Position numbers and translations under genes: made by a program. The notes below the pieces were generated by a model that had not been told where the DNA came from, ran no database searches, and worked only from the letters and a program-made list of their open reading frames with translations. Below, one piece after another: positions 12,311-25,930 of a DNA stretch of 64,000 nt. The stretch is from Glandiceps talaboti (taxonomy: Eukaryota > Hemichordata > Enteropneusta > Spengelidae), in the NCBI RefSeq assembly GCF_964340395.1, contig NC_135554.1:22020592-22084591 (forward strand). The letters run 5' to 3'. The first letter of the stretch is position 1; each line of letters begins with the position of its first letter.

Positions 12311-12349
12311 CTATTTCTTTGGTTTATTAACTGTGGCATACAATGGCTC
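12311..12349 (-). CDS. DAB: Dab exon 12, C-terminus
   Basis: Twelve codons, [12 protein letters not shown], then TAG. Strong acceptor (cttttcgtag) and matching phase. LYATV is a YxxV motif that could serve as an AP-2 sorting signal or a phosphotyrosine site. The 3' UTR continues to lower coordinates. Confidence 0.85.
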   Translation of the reverse strand, partial: EPLYATVNKPKK

Positions 12350-15300
12350 CTACGAAAAGAAAACAGAAAATAACTAGGGTGATTATTTTAATTTCCTGGA
12401 ATTTGTGTCAGCTTTGAACTTGACATACTGATCACATATATAGGTACATACACTATTCAGGTAGACTATCTGGTATGATGCAGAATTCAAAAAAAGTCAG
12501 CTGAAATGATAGACTGGTGTCAGTCCCTTGTGAGAGATTTTTTTTGGCCTTATAATTTTCACTTGTTTTGATTTTTTTATATTCATCTGTAGTTTTGCAA
12601 AGGAAAAATGCCCTAAATTTTTTTATTACATTTTCTCAGTTATTAGTACTTTAGTAGTCTCCCAAGGATATATGCATTCACTCCACTGTTTCGCAATCAC
12701 TCACTCAGGTCTTTTTTTTAAAAAGATGACACTAATGTGATGGCCTTTATAAGGTTGATGAATGATATGTTTCACACCCTGACCACTGGTGGCGCTGTAC
12801 TATGTAAATACATCGCTGGGGAGATCTGAAAGTCACTGTGAACTCAAAAATACACATACCTGAGGAGACAAGATTAAAAGATTTAATTTTTAGATTGCAA
12901 CTACTGTCAGGTAACTGTCTACAATTATTCAATTCTTTCAAGATTTTTCTTAAATTTTTATAATACCATATCTATTTTATTATGGCATATCTTTATAGAG
13001 ACATCCAATATTTCATTGATCAAATGGTTTATCAAAATTAGTTTATGTGGTAAATCAACTCATAGCTGACTTGCTGCATGGAAATATGATTTCGCACGTT
13101 TCGTCAGTATAGTATCGAAATCACTGTCTTGATGTCACGTGTTTTCACAGTTTTCCAGGCGGGGCGCATGTTGCGATGTTTTCTTATTGGACAGGGAAAG
13201 GCAGACAGTCCCATCAGTTGTGATTTATGAGGGTGGTGGATACCATGTGCTTGTGCTTGTATTGAGTGAACACTTCTAGACAGACCTACGAGCTGCACAG
13301 TTCACGGTCCTTGTACATCAATTTTTTTGTTTTCTATTTACCAACTTTTTCTGTTTTTGCACTAGGTTTAATAGTGTGCACGTTTTCCACGCATGTTCTG
13401 ACGTTTTCTGGCAGTGACACATTTCCTGTGTGTTTTTAGTTACAAGTAATGTAACATACCATTATGTATCACATTGGGGTCGTTCCCATCGCCATAGTCT
13501 ATATATATATATCTTTCGTATTGTTAATTTGTTTTAATTTGCGTTTTCATGGTACTGTGGTGAGGTCCAACACCATACCTTGAACCCGATCATGCATAAG
13601 CAAACGGACTACAGGTTTCAGGGGGATTGTACAGATAGGACTTCTTTACCTCATTGAGGCCTCCGAATGGATCAAATGCATCTCCTCCAAATGCATTGGT
13701 ATTACTGGCTGGCTGGGCTGGTGCCTGTCAAGGAAGCAACACATACAATAGAGTGAATGACAATTAACCCCTTGCAATCTAACTTAATACTGTCCCTAGG
13801 CCAGTACTTGTGTGCAGTGTTATAGTCCATATGAGGTGCCTCTGACACACAGTCATTGCTTGTCAACCACCAAACTTTGGTGTTTCATATCCCTGACTAT
13901 GTGGTGACTCACATGAAAACCAAGATATCATTGTTTTGACAAGCACAAAATATGTTTGTCTTTCAGAGGGCACAGTGCTTGCGTATACATTTCAATTCAG
14001 TCTCTTACACTCCATGATGTTGGAGACTTGTGTTCCTCCATGGTGTTTTTTTCAGAATGTGTGATTGCCAGTAGTTAATGCAGTCCTGATACAGGGCAGG
14101 AAAAAGGAAGTATACTTGCTTTCATAAAGTAATTTTCATCACTATCAAGTGTCTTTTAGCTTAGGAAGAACGATTTACTTGTATGTATTTACTTGTCCTT
14201 ATTTATATTTTGGTTGTAAGACCTGTTTTTTTAAAGTGATTATTATCATGAGTAAATATCGAAACAAACATACAGAATGCGATGTTAGCCTACCAATACA
14301 CTGTAGGGGGGACTGAAGTTCTTTGAAATTGTGTCAATTTATTCACCATTCACATAATTTCATTTCAAAATTTAAGCTTCTATATTACATGTATATCATA
14401 TCCTAAAGGCATAGCCAAATTCTGGAGAGTATGAATGCTGTATAAATACCGCATGGTATCATCTGTTATATCATTACATATATACAGCTATAACTCATAA
14501 GCCTTATATTCTGTGTACGATACAGATACCCTATCAGCTAAGACGACATGTCATATCTTACAGACTGGACAGCCTCATTATCAAACATTTCTCTACTTGA
14601 ATATGACAAACTGGAACTATGTATCGAGTATCTTTTGTCAACTACAGCATATAATTTGTGCTAAGTAGTTCTGCTGCAGTGCTGTTTCCCTTAGACACTC
14701 TATGATTTAAACTCGTTGACAAGCATCTCCTTACACATGCAGTCCTAATAATACCATGTTCACATCCACCTTTTACAGTTATGATGCTGCATGGCATAGC
14801 AATTTAAATCTCATCTCAGACTCTGGTACTGAACAATAACAGTGTCATGGCAATACATAGCTGTGCTACATCTCCAAAAGCTTTTGGTATAACATCGTAG
14901 ATCCAAAGAAGACACTACCATCTCAGTCTGAGTCAAACTAGGATTGTATAGAGATTTGTGTTGGCTTCGTCATGTAAAAGTCAACCCACTTGGCAGCTGA
15001 AAACATGCATTACATCATCATACATGCAACCAAGAATTCAATTTACTGTAAGTTACACCATAATATTACACTATACTGTATGTATATACAGTATTGTATC
15101 ATACAAAGTGTGTTTACAAGACATGGAAAAGAAAGATCAACATTAAACAGCAATACCTTTGCCTGAACATGGAGCAAATATCTGGAGAGTGTCGAAAATA
15201 TTTCAACAAAACCCTGTACACTGGTGAGATTTATATGAATTCAAGGAGATAGTGTCAGACTGAGAGATTACAAATCGGAGAGAAATATGGGATATTCTGC

Positions 15301-18300
15301 TTACTGTATGATATGCCAGAAAGGGTAACTCATCTTTCAAACATTAGATCACGGCTGTACAATTAAACCTCCATAAAACACTTTTCTGTGACTTGTTTTT
15401 ACATTCTAAGTTATTAGCAACAAACACAATGATGCATATACCCAATAATATGATACTTCTCAAATTACTGGCATAACCAGTAGCTGAACTTACCGCTGTT
15501 GGACTGCTTCCAAAGTCAAATGCGCCAAATGCATCGTTATTTCCAAACAAATTGTTGTTGGTAGTTCCAGCTGTGTTGACGCTTCCTCCTATAGAAAATG
15601 GATCATTTTTAGAGCTGCTATCTGATGTTGCAAATGGATTACCGACTGATGAGGATGATGGCACAGATGGAGATGATAAACTGTATGTATCTTTAGTTGT
15701 ACCGATGACAAAAACTTTACTGGCAGTGGGTGACTCCGCACTGAAAGGATCGTCAGCGAACGGATCGTCATGGATGGGTAGCCCTGTGTCTGTGAGTGTT
15801 TGTTGTGAGTGCAGTGAGGTAGATGTGTTAAAACCACTAAAAAGATCATCTTGTGGAAATAAAGAGGGTTCCGTAGGTGCAGCATTAGTTGGTACACTAC
15901 TTGACATGCTGTTCATACTGGAAAATAAATCATGCTGATTAAACGGGTTATTCATAGGCATAGAGCTAGAATATGCTGATGTGTTCTGTGTTGTGTTCTG
16001 GGTTGTGTGTGTAGGTGTGCTTAGGGTTGTGTTAGTATTATTACTAGGTGAGACTGTCTTTCCGCTTGAGATATCACATGCACTAGAGGAAACAGAAGAA
16101 GAAACGCTATTAGAAAGTGCACTAGAAACTGAACTGAAATTGTCTTTGGTGCTGAAAAGGTCTGAGTTTGTATTGGTGTTTGAAGGTTGTGGTGTTGTGT
16201 GTTTGACAGTCCTGGCCTGGCGTTCTAGTTGAGGGCTACTCAACAAACTTGACGGTGATGATGATGAAGCAGATTGTGGAGTTGCTGTCCTTGGTGGAAT
16301 GGGGATGGGGTTACTTAGAATCTCCTTATTTCCCTTTACAACAAATGATCTAGGTGGGAGTGGTGGCGTATTACTTTTATCTGGTCCATTAACTAATGAT
16401 ATATTGTCATCCGTTACAGGTTTCCGTGGTGGTAATGGAGGTGGTGGCACATCTGGTGATGGTAAATTAAAATCACTATCACTTGTATTACCAAGACTGC
16501 TGATATCCGAACCAAAGAGATCACCCATTGGAGATGTAGTTCCAGTCACAGCAGCAGTGGGTGGGGGTGGGGGCTGTCCGATATTAGTCCTGGGCGTTGG
16601 TAGAGGTGGAGCACCGCCTGTCATTGGTACTGGTGGGGGTGCTCTTGATGGGGGTGCCCCAAGCATAGGCTTGTTTTCCGTGTTGTTGTTAGTGGTGTTG
16701 GATTTCCCCAGTATATCTAAGTCACCGAATGGATCTGGTTTTGGTGGTGGTTTCTGTGGTGGTGGTGGTGCACTACTTATATATGAAGATGTAGACATAG
16801 GCATGGATGGGCTTGGGCTGTTAAATGCTAGGTTCATATTTGCTGCCATAGTGTTCATTACAGGTGCAGGACCAAACGGAGTAGTTCCCATCATATTTCC
16901 AGCTGGTGCACTGCTTTGGAACATACCTCCCATTTGCATTGAACTTTGACCTCCCATTTGCATAGAGCTTTGGGATGCTGGTTGAGTCATCATCGTTGAT
17001 GTCTGTCCAAATGCTGGTTGTGGTTGTTGAAAAGCTCCCCCTAGTGGTTGATTTGGTTCACCGAAGCTTGCAAACCCTGTTGATGATGCTGCTGCTGCTG
17101 TTGTTGGCGCTGTTCCAGGTTGAGACTGAAATGGATCAAATAACTGCCCACCTGACATACCAGCAGGTTGACTGATTGGTGGCGAACCCATGGAGCTACT
17201 CTGAAAAAAACACAGAAATAAGGGACTGTCTCAGTAAAATGTGTCAAAGATAACTAAGGTACTGGAATGAAGAAGCATAAAAATCCATAAGTTGAATAGC
17301 AATTCTATTTTCAGTTCCCACACAAGGGAACTTATAGTTAGTCTAGTTCGTCTGGCTGTCTGTTTGTCTGTCTGTTTGTTTGTCTGTGTTTGTTTCATCA
17401 ATATCTCAGGAACCATTGACTAGATTTCAAAGAAATTCAGTCCTTAGTTTCTATGAGGATATGTTAGTAATACTGAATTGCTGGTGTACATCTGCATAAT
17501 TATAAACCTATTTTCCAAATTAATCAAGAAATTGTGTAATTTTCCCTTGATTAGAATTGGCATAATTGTAATGAACTTAGTAAAGGCGTGACATTTGAGG
17601 TCGATATGAACACCAGATCTAATTCCATGTGTAATACCCCATCTGTATGATTGATATAACTTACTGAGTTTGGTGAGAACAGATCACTACTTGTCGGAGT
17701 AGTACTGCCAGTACTCATGTTAAATGGATCAGCTGGTTCAAATGGATTGGGTGTTTTGTTTCCTGATGGAGACTCAACTGGTGACGTTGTCCCAGCTGAA
17801 AATGGATCACCAAATGCCTCCATAGCATCTATACCCTGTAAAGAAAACAGACACTTACAGTTAAAACCTACAGGAAATGGAAAACTGATGAGGTGAAAAT
17901 AACCTACTCTAACAATATTGATCAAATGAGACGTTTTTTTCTCTTGGAAGGGTTACTCTTGAATGTCAGCAATTTTTCACTTTGTTGGGCTGGGAATATT
18001 CCATCTTAACATTCAAGTTTTTTTTACTGTAATACTCGATGGATGTAATCAATATTACTCTGACGATACACTGATATTACTGTCTTTTCAACCAACAAGC
18101 TTTTTCAGACAACATAGGTGCTCTGACAGGTTCATAGAGAATGAAAATCAGGGACAAACTGGTTTGAATCATCTGATGCTTGTTTTGGCACTATTGGTGT
18201 TTGTTGGCCATTTTGGAGTACATTATGGGTGTGTTTACAGATCACTTTATTATCTATACAAAATAAACGAACTGTATCTTCTTGAGTTGAACTGAGAATG

Positions 18301-21300
18301 GGTAGGTGTTTTCTTGACCACAGTATTAACAGCAAAAATTTAAGGCTATTAATTCTGAGGCATATATTATATGAAGTGTTCAAACATAACTTGTAAAAGT
18401 CAGAATTTGTTTGTAGTTAATTTCAGATATCATTACATTAACTGGAGGACCACAGACTGATATACTCAGTATGCTGCTGACATGCTTTTAATTCTTTTAC
18501 TCTACAATTTAATTCCGAAATACCAAGCACATGTGTCTTGCAGTCATTATATCAGCAGTAATACATACAGTTTATTTTGGTATTCTATACTAAATTTAGT
18601 AAGTGTCAAATGCTCCGCATGACAGTAGTGGGAAGGGAGAGTTGGTGGTCATGTCTCCCCACATGACATGAATTATTACTGAGGATGTAGGGCACACAAG
18701 CTCAAATCATACCTGCCTGGTCACAGGTTGTTGCAAGTTCAACAATACCATACTATACAGAAATGTAGCAGACCACAATACCGAGTACTAAATATTCATC
18801 ATCTCTTTGCGGTATGCTTCTGTTATCAGCAGTCATCTACAATTTTGCTATACTGCTACCATTTTCATCATGACCTCTATTCTATTCTTAATATGTCATT
18901 GTTATCATGGACTCTATTCTGTTCTTAAAATGTCTAAAGTTTGAGTACAGTTTATGTCAATTCATCTGTACCAATTCCACAATTCAGACTTACCATCTGT
19001 ATGTGTTTCAGTTCATTCTCCAAGTCCACAAGATTACCAGCAGCCTGTGTCTGCAAAATTAAAACATAACCAAAGAACGGTGTTATCAATCTAGACAAGG
19101 AATGGTAACCATGGAGCTAGCATAATGCTATACACAAACTCATGTCAGGTGAAACTTATTGAAGGTCCACTTTTGGGTTAGAAGTGAAATCTAGGTGTGA
19201 AAATCAGTTGTTTGACAGAGCTTTACAAAATGTTGGTCCAGAACAAAGGAATGATCCCATGACCCGGGATTGAAACATGGTCCTTTAAGACATTCACTCT
19301 ACGATCATACATGCTTAAATAGGCAAATGCAACATCATAAACAAGTAAAATTTAAAAAAATTTTTTTATAGTTCCTGTTACAGCTATGAGGGCTTTGAGA
19401 AGTAGGTTTCTTGAATGATAAACAATATTACGCCAGGCACAAGCCAATTTGAACAAAACAATATGGAATGTATACCCTGGTCATTCTACATTACGACAAT
19501 GTGTGTCTACATCACTGGTTCTGCTGAGTTTGAAATATGAATTAAAATGTTCAAAATTACCATTCCCAATTTTTCTTTGATATTACTGGCGTTGGTATAA
19601 TTATGTTATATTCTTCAATATTTGTCTTCATTTAGCCGGAAAATACAAGTCGCTAGACGAGTAGTGACAAAGGCCCTTAGGTCACTCATATTTTCCTTGG
19701 CTGAACGAAGAAAAACTTTGGGAAATAACATCTAAATATGTACCTGTGGTTCTGACTCTGGAGGTGGTACCAATTCTGCAGGATCAGCATAAATATTACC
19801 TTGTCCAAGGTTGATACCGTTCTCAAGAGGTCTGGGTTCCGATGAAGGTACCTAAGTATGAAAAGTGATATTGGGATTCATTAAAGATCCAGTTTAGATA
19901 AGGATTAAAATTACAGGGCCATGGTCTCTTACTTGTAAATATTTTTCGTTATTTTTGTATCCAATTAATGTTTACTTATATTTTACCATTCCTATCACGT
20001 CTAAAAACCAGCAACAATGGCAAAACTCCAACTGTATAAACTGCTGTTTCATATACTGTAGTCTAATGTATACGAATAAAATGATGTCATTTTATTCATA
20101 GAGTATATGAGAATACAGTATCACAACAGTTAATACCATGGGAGTTTTGCCAGTGACTATACTAGTCATTAAACAAGTGACAGTGATGCGTAAAACATAA
20201 GGAACCTTTTATTTGGAAACAAAAGCGACAAAAAAAATACTGACACGTTGCAGCCTATGTCCACTTTAAAGTGTAAAACAGTTGTCTGGAAGAGCTATGG
20301 AAGAATTTGGTCCAGAACAAAACAATGATCCCATGTAATCCTCACGGCTCCACTTCGATAACACTGACTCATAGGCCTTTAGAAATCTTTGTACTGATAG
20401 CTAGCATACATTGTAATAAACACTCAAATTACTGTGGGGTAACAATCATTGGTTGCACAGTATTAACATGATCGTAATTCTTATATTATAGTATTTGACT
20501 TTCTTTGGTGGGGACAACAAGCCATATCGGGCTTATTCATTTCCCCGAAATTCCAGTAATCAAAATTTCAAAAAAAAAAAAAATCACTTCTATGATGATA
20601 TGGAACACTGAGATATCATTCAATGACAGAGCTTTACAAAAGGTTGGTCCAGAATAAAAGAATAATCCCATGTAATCCTTTTTAAGACTAATGTGGAGAC
20701 CCGGGATTGAAACATGGTCCTTTAAGCCATTCACTCTATGATCATACATGCTTAAATAGGCAATATCTGTTGGTTCATTCTCAAGATAGCCATAAAATAC
20801 ATTTACGAACGATCAAAATTTACGGAGAAACGTTTTGTATCACCTTTAATGATGCAGGGTATGCTCTGAATGAATTATTTGTAAGTTTCATGTAAAAACA
20901 AGAACTTAGGGAGATGCTAGGTGAGTAAATACTTACAGAGTATGTAGGCTCACCAGTGGAGGGATCAGTAGATTCTTCAGCTTCTGTAGTGTTTTCGTCA
21001 TCACCATACATAGGTTTCAAATAAAGAACATCAGGATTTTGTTGTTTCTTAGCATCCTCCATCTCCTTGGTTTTCATATCAAACACAGCTTGGAATAAAT
21101 CTTTCAGTGTCAGGACAACATTTTCAGACTGCGACCCCCAAAAAAACAGGCAAAAAATAACAAGATTTAATTACAGGTTTATACCTCAATACTTGTGCAA
21201 AGGGAGTGACAGGTAGAGTTGGGGCCACCTTAAATTTTTCTTTTTTTTACCTTTGATTGAGGTCAAAACCATGGCATTAATAGCGCCCTCTGTGACAACG

Positions 21301-22837
21301 TTCAAATTTTTCTCAGAATTTTCTAAATTAGTGATTGGTGGCGCTATCATAATCTTGTCAGTGTGTGAAGTGTAGATTTACAAACTGCTGTTATATGACA
21401 GTAAAAAAATATGACTTTTATAAAACAGCATTTCACATTTGTACTTACAGCTTTTTCTGTTTTAATTGCAAAGAATTTGTGGCTTCCTTCTGCACCAAAC
21501 ACATAACCAAATGCTCTGTTGTCTGACGGGTCTCGGGATATGAATGAAATCTGGTGTACTGGATGAGTATGTTCTACTATCTGTGAGACAGGAATTGCAC
21601 GAGTCAGAACTTATTGGTTCCAACAATAAGCAAGACTAAATCCATATTGTTAATCAACTTACTAAGACTGTAACCCAAATATACAAAGTGACCTACATAT
21701 GCAAATTAGATGCAAAATATGATGGAAACAAAATAAAATGAGTGCATTGGGTAAAAAATTTGGAAACTTATGTCGTACAAAGGAATGAGACACAAAAATC
21801 TACCATGACCATTGAAATTACATCAGGGAGAACACTGTATATTTATCTGTTTGCAAGACTATACTTCAATTTGGATAATGGGAATATCAAAAATATATCA
21901 AAGCAGTACTTGTTTTTTTTATACAGAACAACTCATGTGTAAAATCTGTTTAACTGGCTAACTCAACTGTAACTTTCTGTTAGTAATAAAGCACATTACT
22001 GTTCATTATCTATACTTACAGATACACACACAAATAGATCAAGATAAAATGTGACCTACCCCTGACCTCTCGTCTATAATTCTAATGCCTGTTAATGTTA
22101 TACTGAGTGTGATCCTTTGTTTGTGCTCACCAGCACTTTTTGCTGCAGCCTGCAAGACAAAGATGAAAGTTTGCATTACTAGGGAGCATGTTACCATGAC
22201 AACACCTCAATCTCCATTATGTCAGATATTACACAAACTTAAGGAGCCCTCCGACATGTGATATTTTGTCTTTGATTTTTCAGTGGGAAAGTCCAGTTCC
22301 GTTGGATATGTTGACATTTATGAATCATTCATATCACTTTTCCTTTAGGCAAACACCAATGAATAAGTTATAAATATTTTGTTGTTATCGCTCATGAGAT
22401 AGTAGTACTTCCTTTACTTGGCTGATTTATGAGGAGTGTGTACATCAGTACTTGCTCAGGATGTCACAGAACAATGGGTGTGATTAGGGAAGTGGCATAG
22501 CTCTCTGTTGTAACCTTGAACACAGTTTCCATGTCTCTTATTTATCTTTGTTGTTTTGAAAGTTTACATCACAGGTCAATAACGTCATAACACTAGTTCT
22601 GAACAGAATGTATTACCAACTATAATCTTTCCACACTTGAGTCCAAAACAACATGGCATTGCTTATTTATATCTGTGTGCTGTGCATGGTATGTGTCTCA
22701 GTCTGCTTGGAAGTACAGTGTACGTGCATGTGTGTCCATGGTAGTGGGTGTGTGTATCATAGTATGTATGTATGTATGTATGTATGTATGTATGTATGTA
22801 TGTGTGTGTGTGTGTGTGTGTGTAATGTATGTATGTA

Positions 22838-22868
<31 letters not shown>

Positions 22869-22874
22869 TGTATG

Positions 22875-22935
<61 letters not shown>

Positions 22936-22957
22936 TGTATGTCTGTCTGTCTGTCTG

Positions 22958-23042
<85 letters not shown>

Positions 23043-25877
23043 GCTGTATTTCTGTGCATATGTTATCGTTTATTTAAACTTTTCATGGAGTACATATCAT
23101 TCATTTGTACACAACATTGTAGACCCCATTGCTAGAGACCACTGACCTTTAACCTCTGCATAGATTCTTGACACATTCGGTCTCCTCTAGCTTCAGAAAC
23201 ATCTTCAATACCAATCATTTTAGCTTTGAAAAGGACACCATCTCCTTTAAACTTCTGTTGTCTTAGGTAGTCTTTTTGCTCTATAAAGTTACAGACTTGA
23301 TGTCAGTTTTGCAGTCTTAGTGACAGGGTCAGTGAGTTGTGCAAAAATCTACCCAAGTTCTCAGGATTCGAAACCAAAAGTGTGATATTAGAGAGGTTTA
23401 GATGCGTGTATTTATGATGCACAGCATCATTCATAGTCACAGGATTCAAAGCAACCCACGCGTTCTGTATCAGACAATGCTATCTCAAAATGGCAGTCAA
23501 CACGTAATTGTAAATAAATAAATAAATAAATAAATGTTAAGTTTTTGTAATTTTTCTTCTATTAAATGTCATATTTTTTATATCAAAGTTCGGAAGAATA
23601 ACTGTAAACTAATTGTGCAGTTTTTCATTTAGGTAGTTCTGGGAAAAATGGCAAAAATACATATTTACTAAAGGTAAAATAATATTGTACATAAATCCAT
23701 TCTTTGAAATGTCAAGAAGTCAACGTCTGAGAGTTTCAATAGGGAACTTGCAATCCAGACTGAGCATGCTCAGACACAAAGGACTATGGGATTATCTGTG
23801 GTTATCATAATACCTAATCTGGAGCTAAAAAAGCCCTCCCACAATTGTCAGGGTAACTATGAATTGATCATTCATGGTTGCAAACAATGTTACAGTATTG
23901 TTAAAAATATCGATTCATTTGTATTTATTATCACAATGCCCATGATGCAACATTCAACATGGTGGGTTTGCAAGTTCCCTGTTCCAACCCTGGATCTCCA
24001 GAGTCCACAGTTTTAACAACTATTCAACTAAATAAATACAACTGCTGAAGAGAACAAGAGTGAAAGAGTTGAAAGAAATTACAAGAAAACTAAAAAAATA
24101 TAGAAACTTAGAAGGCACAATACTATTGGTAGTAGATTTAGATTTGAAGACAAACTAAGGAAATGTGAAATTTGTAGGAAGGCATTTGAGCCAACAACAG
24201 ACCACTACTTATATCTTTAGAGCTAATGCATCAAATAGAATGGGTAATATGCTAGAGGCACAAATAACATAATTTTCATATTTTTTCGGGACTTTCATAC
24301 AAATCTGATGCTAGTAAGAAAGGAAATATACTGAAAACTATGTTATAATGAATTATCAAGGAGAAATGAATGTCATTACGTTCATAATTTTTGTTTTGAA
24401 AAATCACTTGTTCTTTTACTTACGCCTGAATTTGAATAATGCTGTTATATTTCCATGCCTTGAGTAATTGGCAAGTGTGTCCTTTAAGTCAATTTGATGT
24501 GCAATTTCTTGTGATACATCATAATTTACTATTCCCCATCCCTCTTACTACAAGGTGACTCACAACATATGTCATTTTTTGTATTGTTTTCACCCACAAC
24601 AAAACTATGTCTTTATTTACGGGATAACTGAAGACTGTAACCTTAAATTAGTATTATGTGAAGCCAACTGGGGACTAACTACTGACAGGACTGTCACAGC
24701 TTGAAATTAACTTTTTTTTTGATGGGCTACCAATTTCAGAAAGTGGTAACCGAGGATAGTGAACAGTAGTTCCATATTCCTGAATTGAAAACATAGTTCC
24801 CCGATTGGAAATATATGTGTTATTGAAACACTTTTATACCCGTAAATCTTCCATCTTTTAAATGATGACATAATCAGTGGTAGCCTGCGTGGGCTAAACG
24901 CTGCAAATTATGGTAGCGCCATGACAAGAATTGATAGCCTGTGGACATGGGACTACTAGTACTAATTTTGAGCCCTGGCCGTAAAACTTGTAACATTCTG
25001 GATAAAACTTGCACTACATGTATCTAATGATTGATGGTTTGAGGGTGTACACTCCATTGTCCTTCTAGTGGATGGCCAAAATGGATTGAAATACAATGGA
25101 CTTAGGTGTTCATCAAATGCATGTACTCATAGTGGTCTATTGTTTCTATCATTCCATTTTTTCTAAATCACGTAATTAGGAAGTCTTACCTTTAGTGAGA
25201 TTTGTCAGACTAGCTGCAACCATGCAAAGAACAAATTAGCACTGTGGGTTAGTTTACTTTACAAGATAAATAAGCAGTAAATGATACAATATTACAGCCA
25301 TGTTACAAAACATTACAATGCTGGCAAAGACAGGCACTCATGCTGAAGTTCGATCACCTTGAATTATTAAGTGTTTGTAATTTTGTAATCTCCATGACAA
25401 CCCTTGAATGAAGTTGCAGCTTTTCATGTATGTAGCACACCCTCATAAGGCCATAATTTTATTCAACTTATTGGCCAATCAGAGAGCTTCTTTCATGGAT
25501 AAGCCATGCTTTACAGACTCCAGATCCAGACAACTCTATGTCTAAGCTCAAATGACGAACCACACTTTTGGGCAATATCCTGTCGATTTCTACCCATGTG
25601 GGGGTGTGGGTGGGAAATATACATGAAAAACTGGCAAGTTCATTGAATGGTTCTACATCTGTTACAGAATTACAAATCCTAGTAATAATTTGAGATGAAC
25701 TTTCATAAAGTCTACATGTTATGCTGAAGTCTGGTTATTCTAATGCAGGCATCAATACCAATCAAGTGAGATTATATTAATCAACAGAATGGTTTTTACA
25801 CAGAAATAATTACTTGGTCTCCTCTAAGTTTTATAACTTACTAAAATTGAATGCATTTTAACAAGACAGATAAACAA

Positions 25878-25930
<53 letters not shown>

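Noticed and set aside
13104-13298. 64-codon minus-strand frame in a Dab intron
   Set aside because: Not in phase with exons 11 and 12, which join perfectly without it, and no flanking splice sites fit.
15552-15938. 128-codon plus-strand open frame
   Set aside because: Also antisense to Dab exon 10; no domain, no splice context.
16299-16949. 216-codon plus-strand open frame rich in Gly and Leu
   Set aside because: It is the antisense shadow of the large Dab tail exon; the Gly/Val runs mirror the Pro and Thr codons of the real frame.
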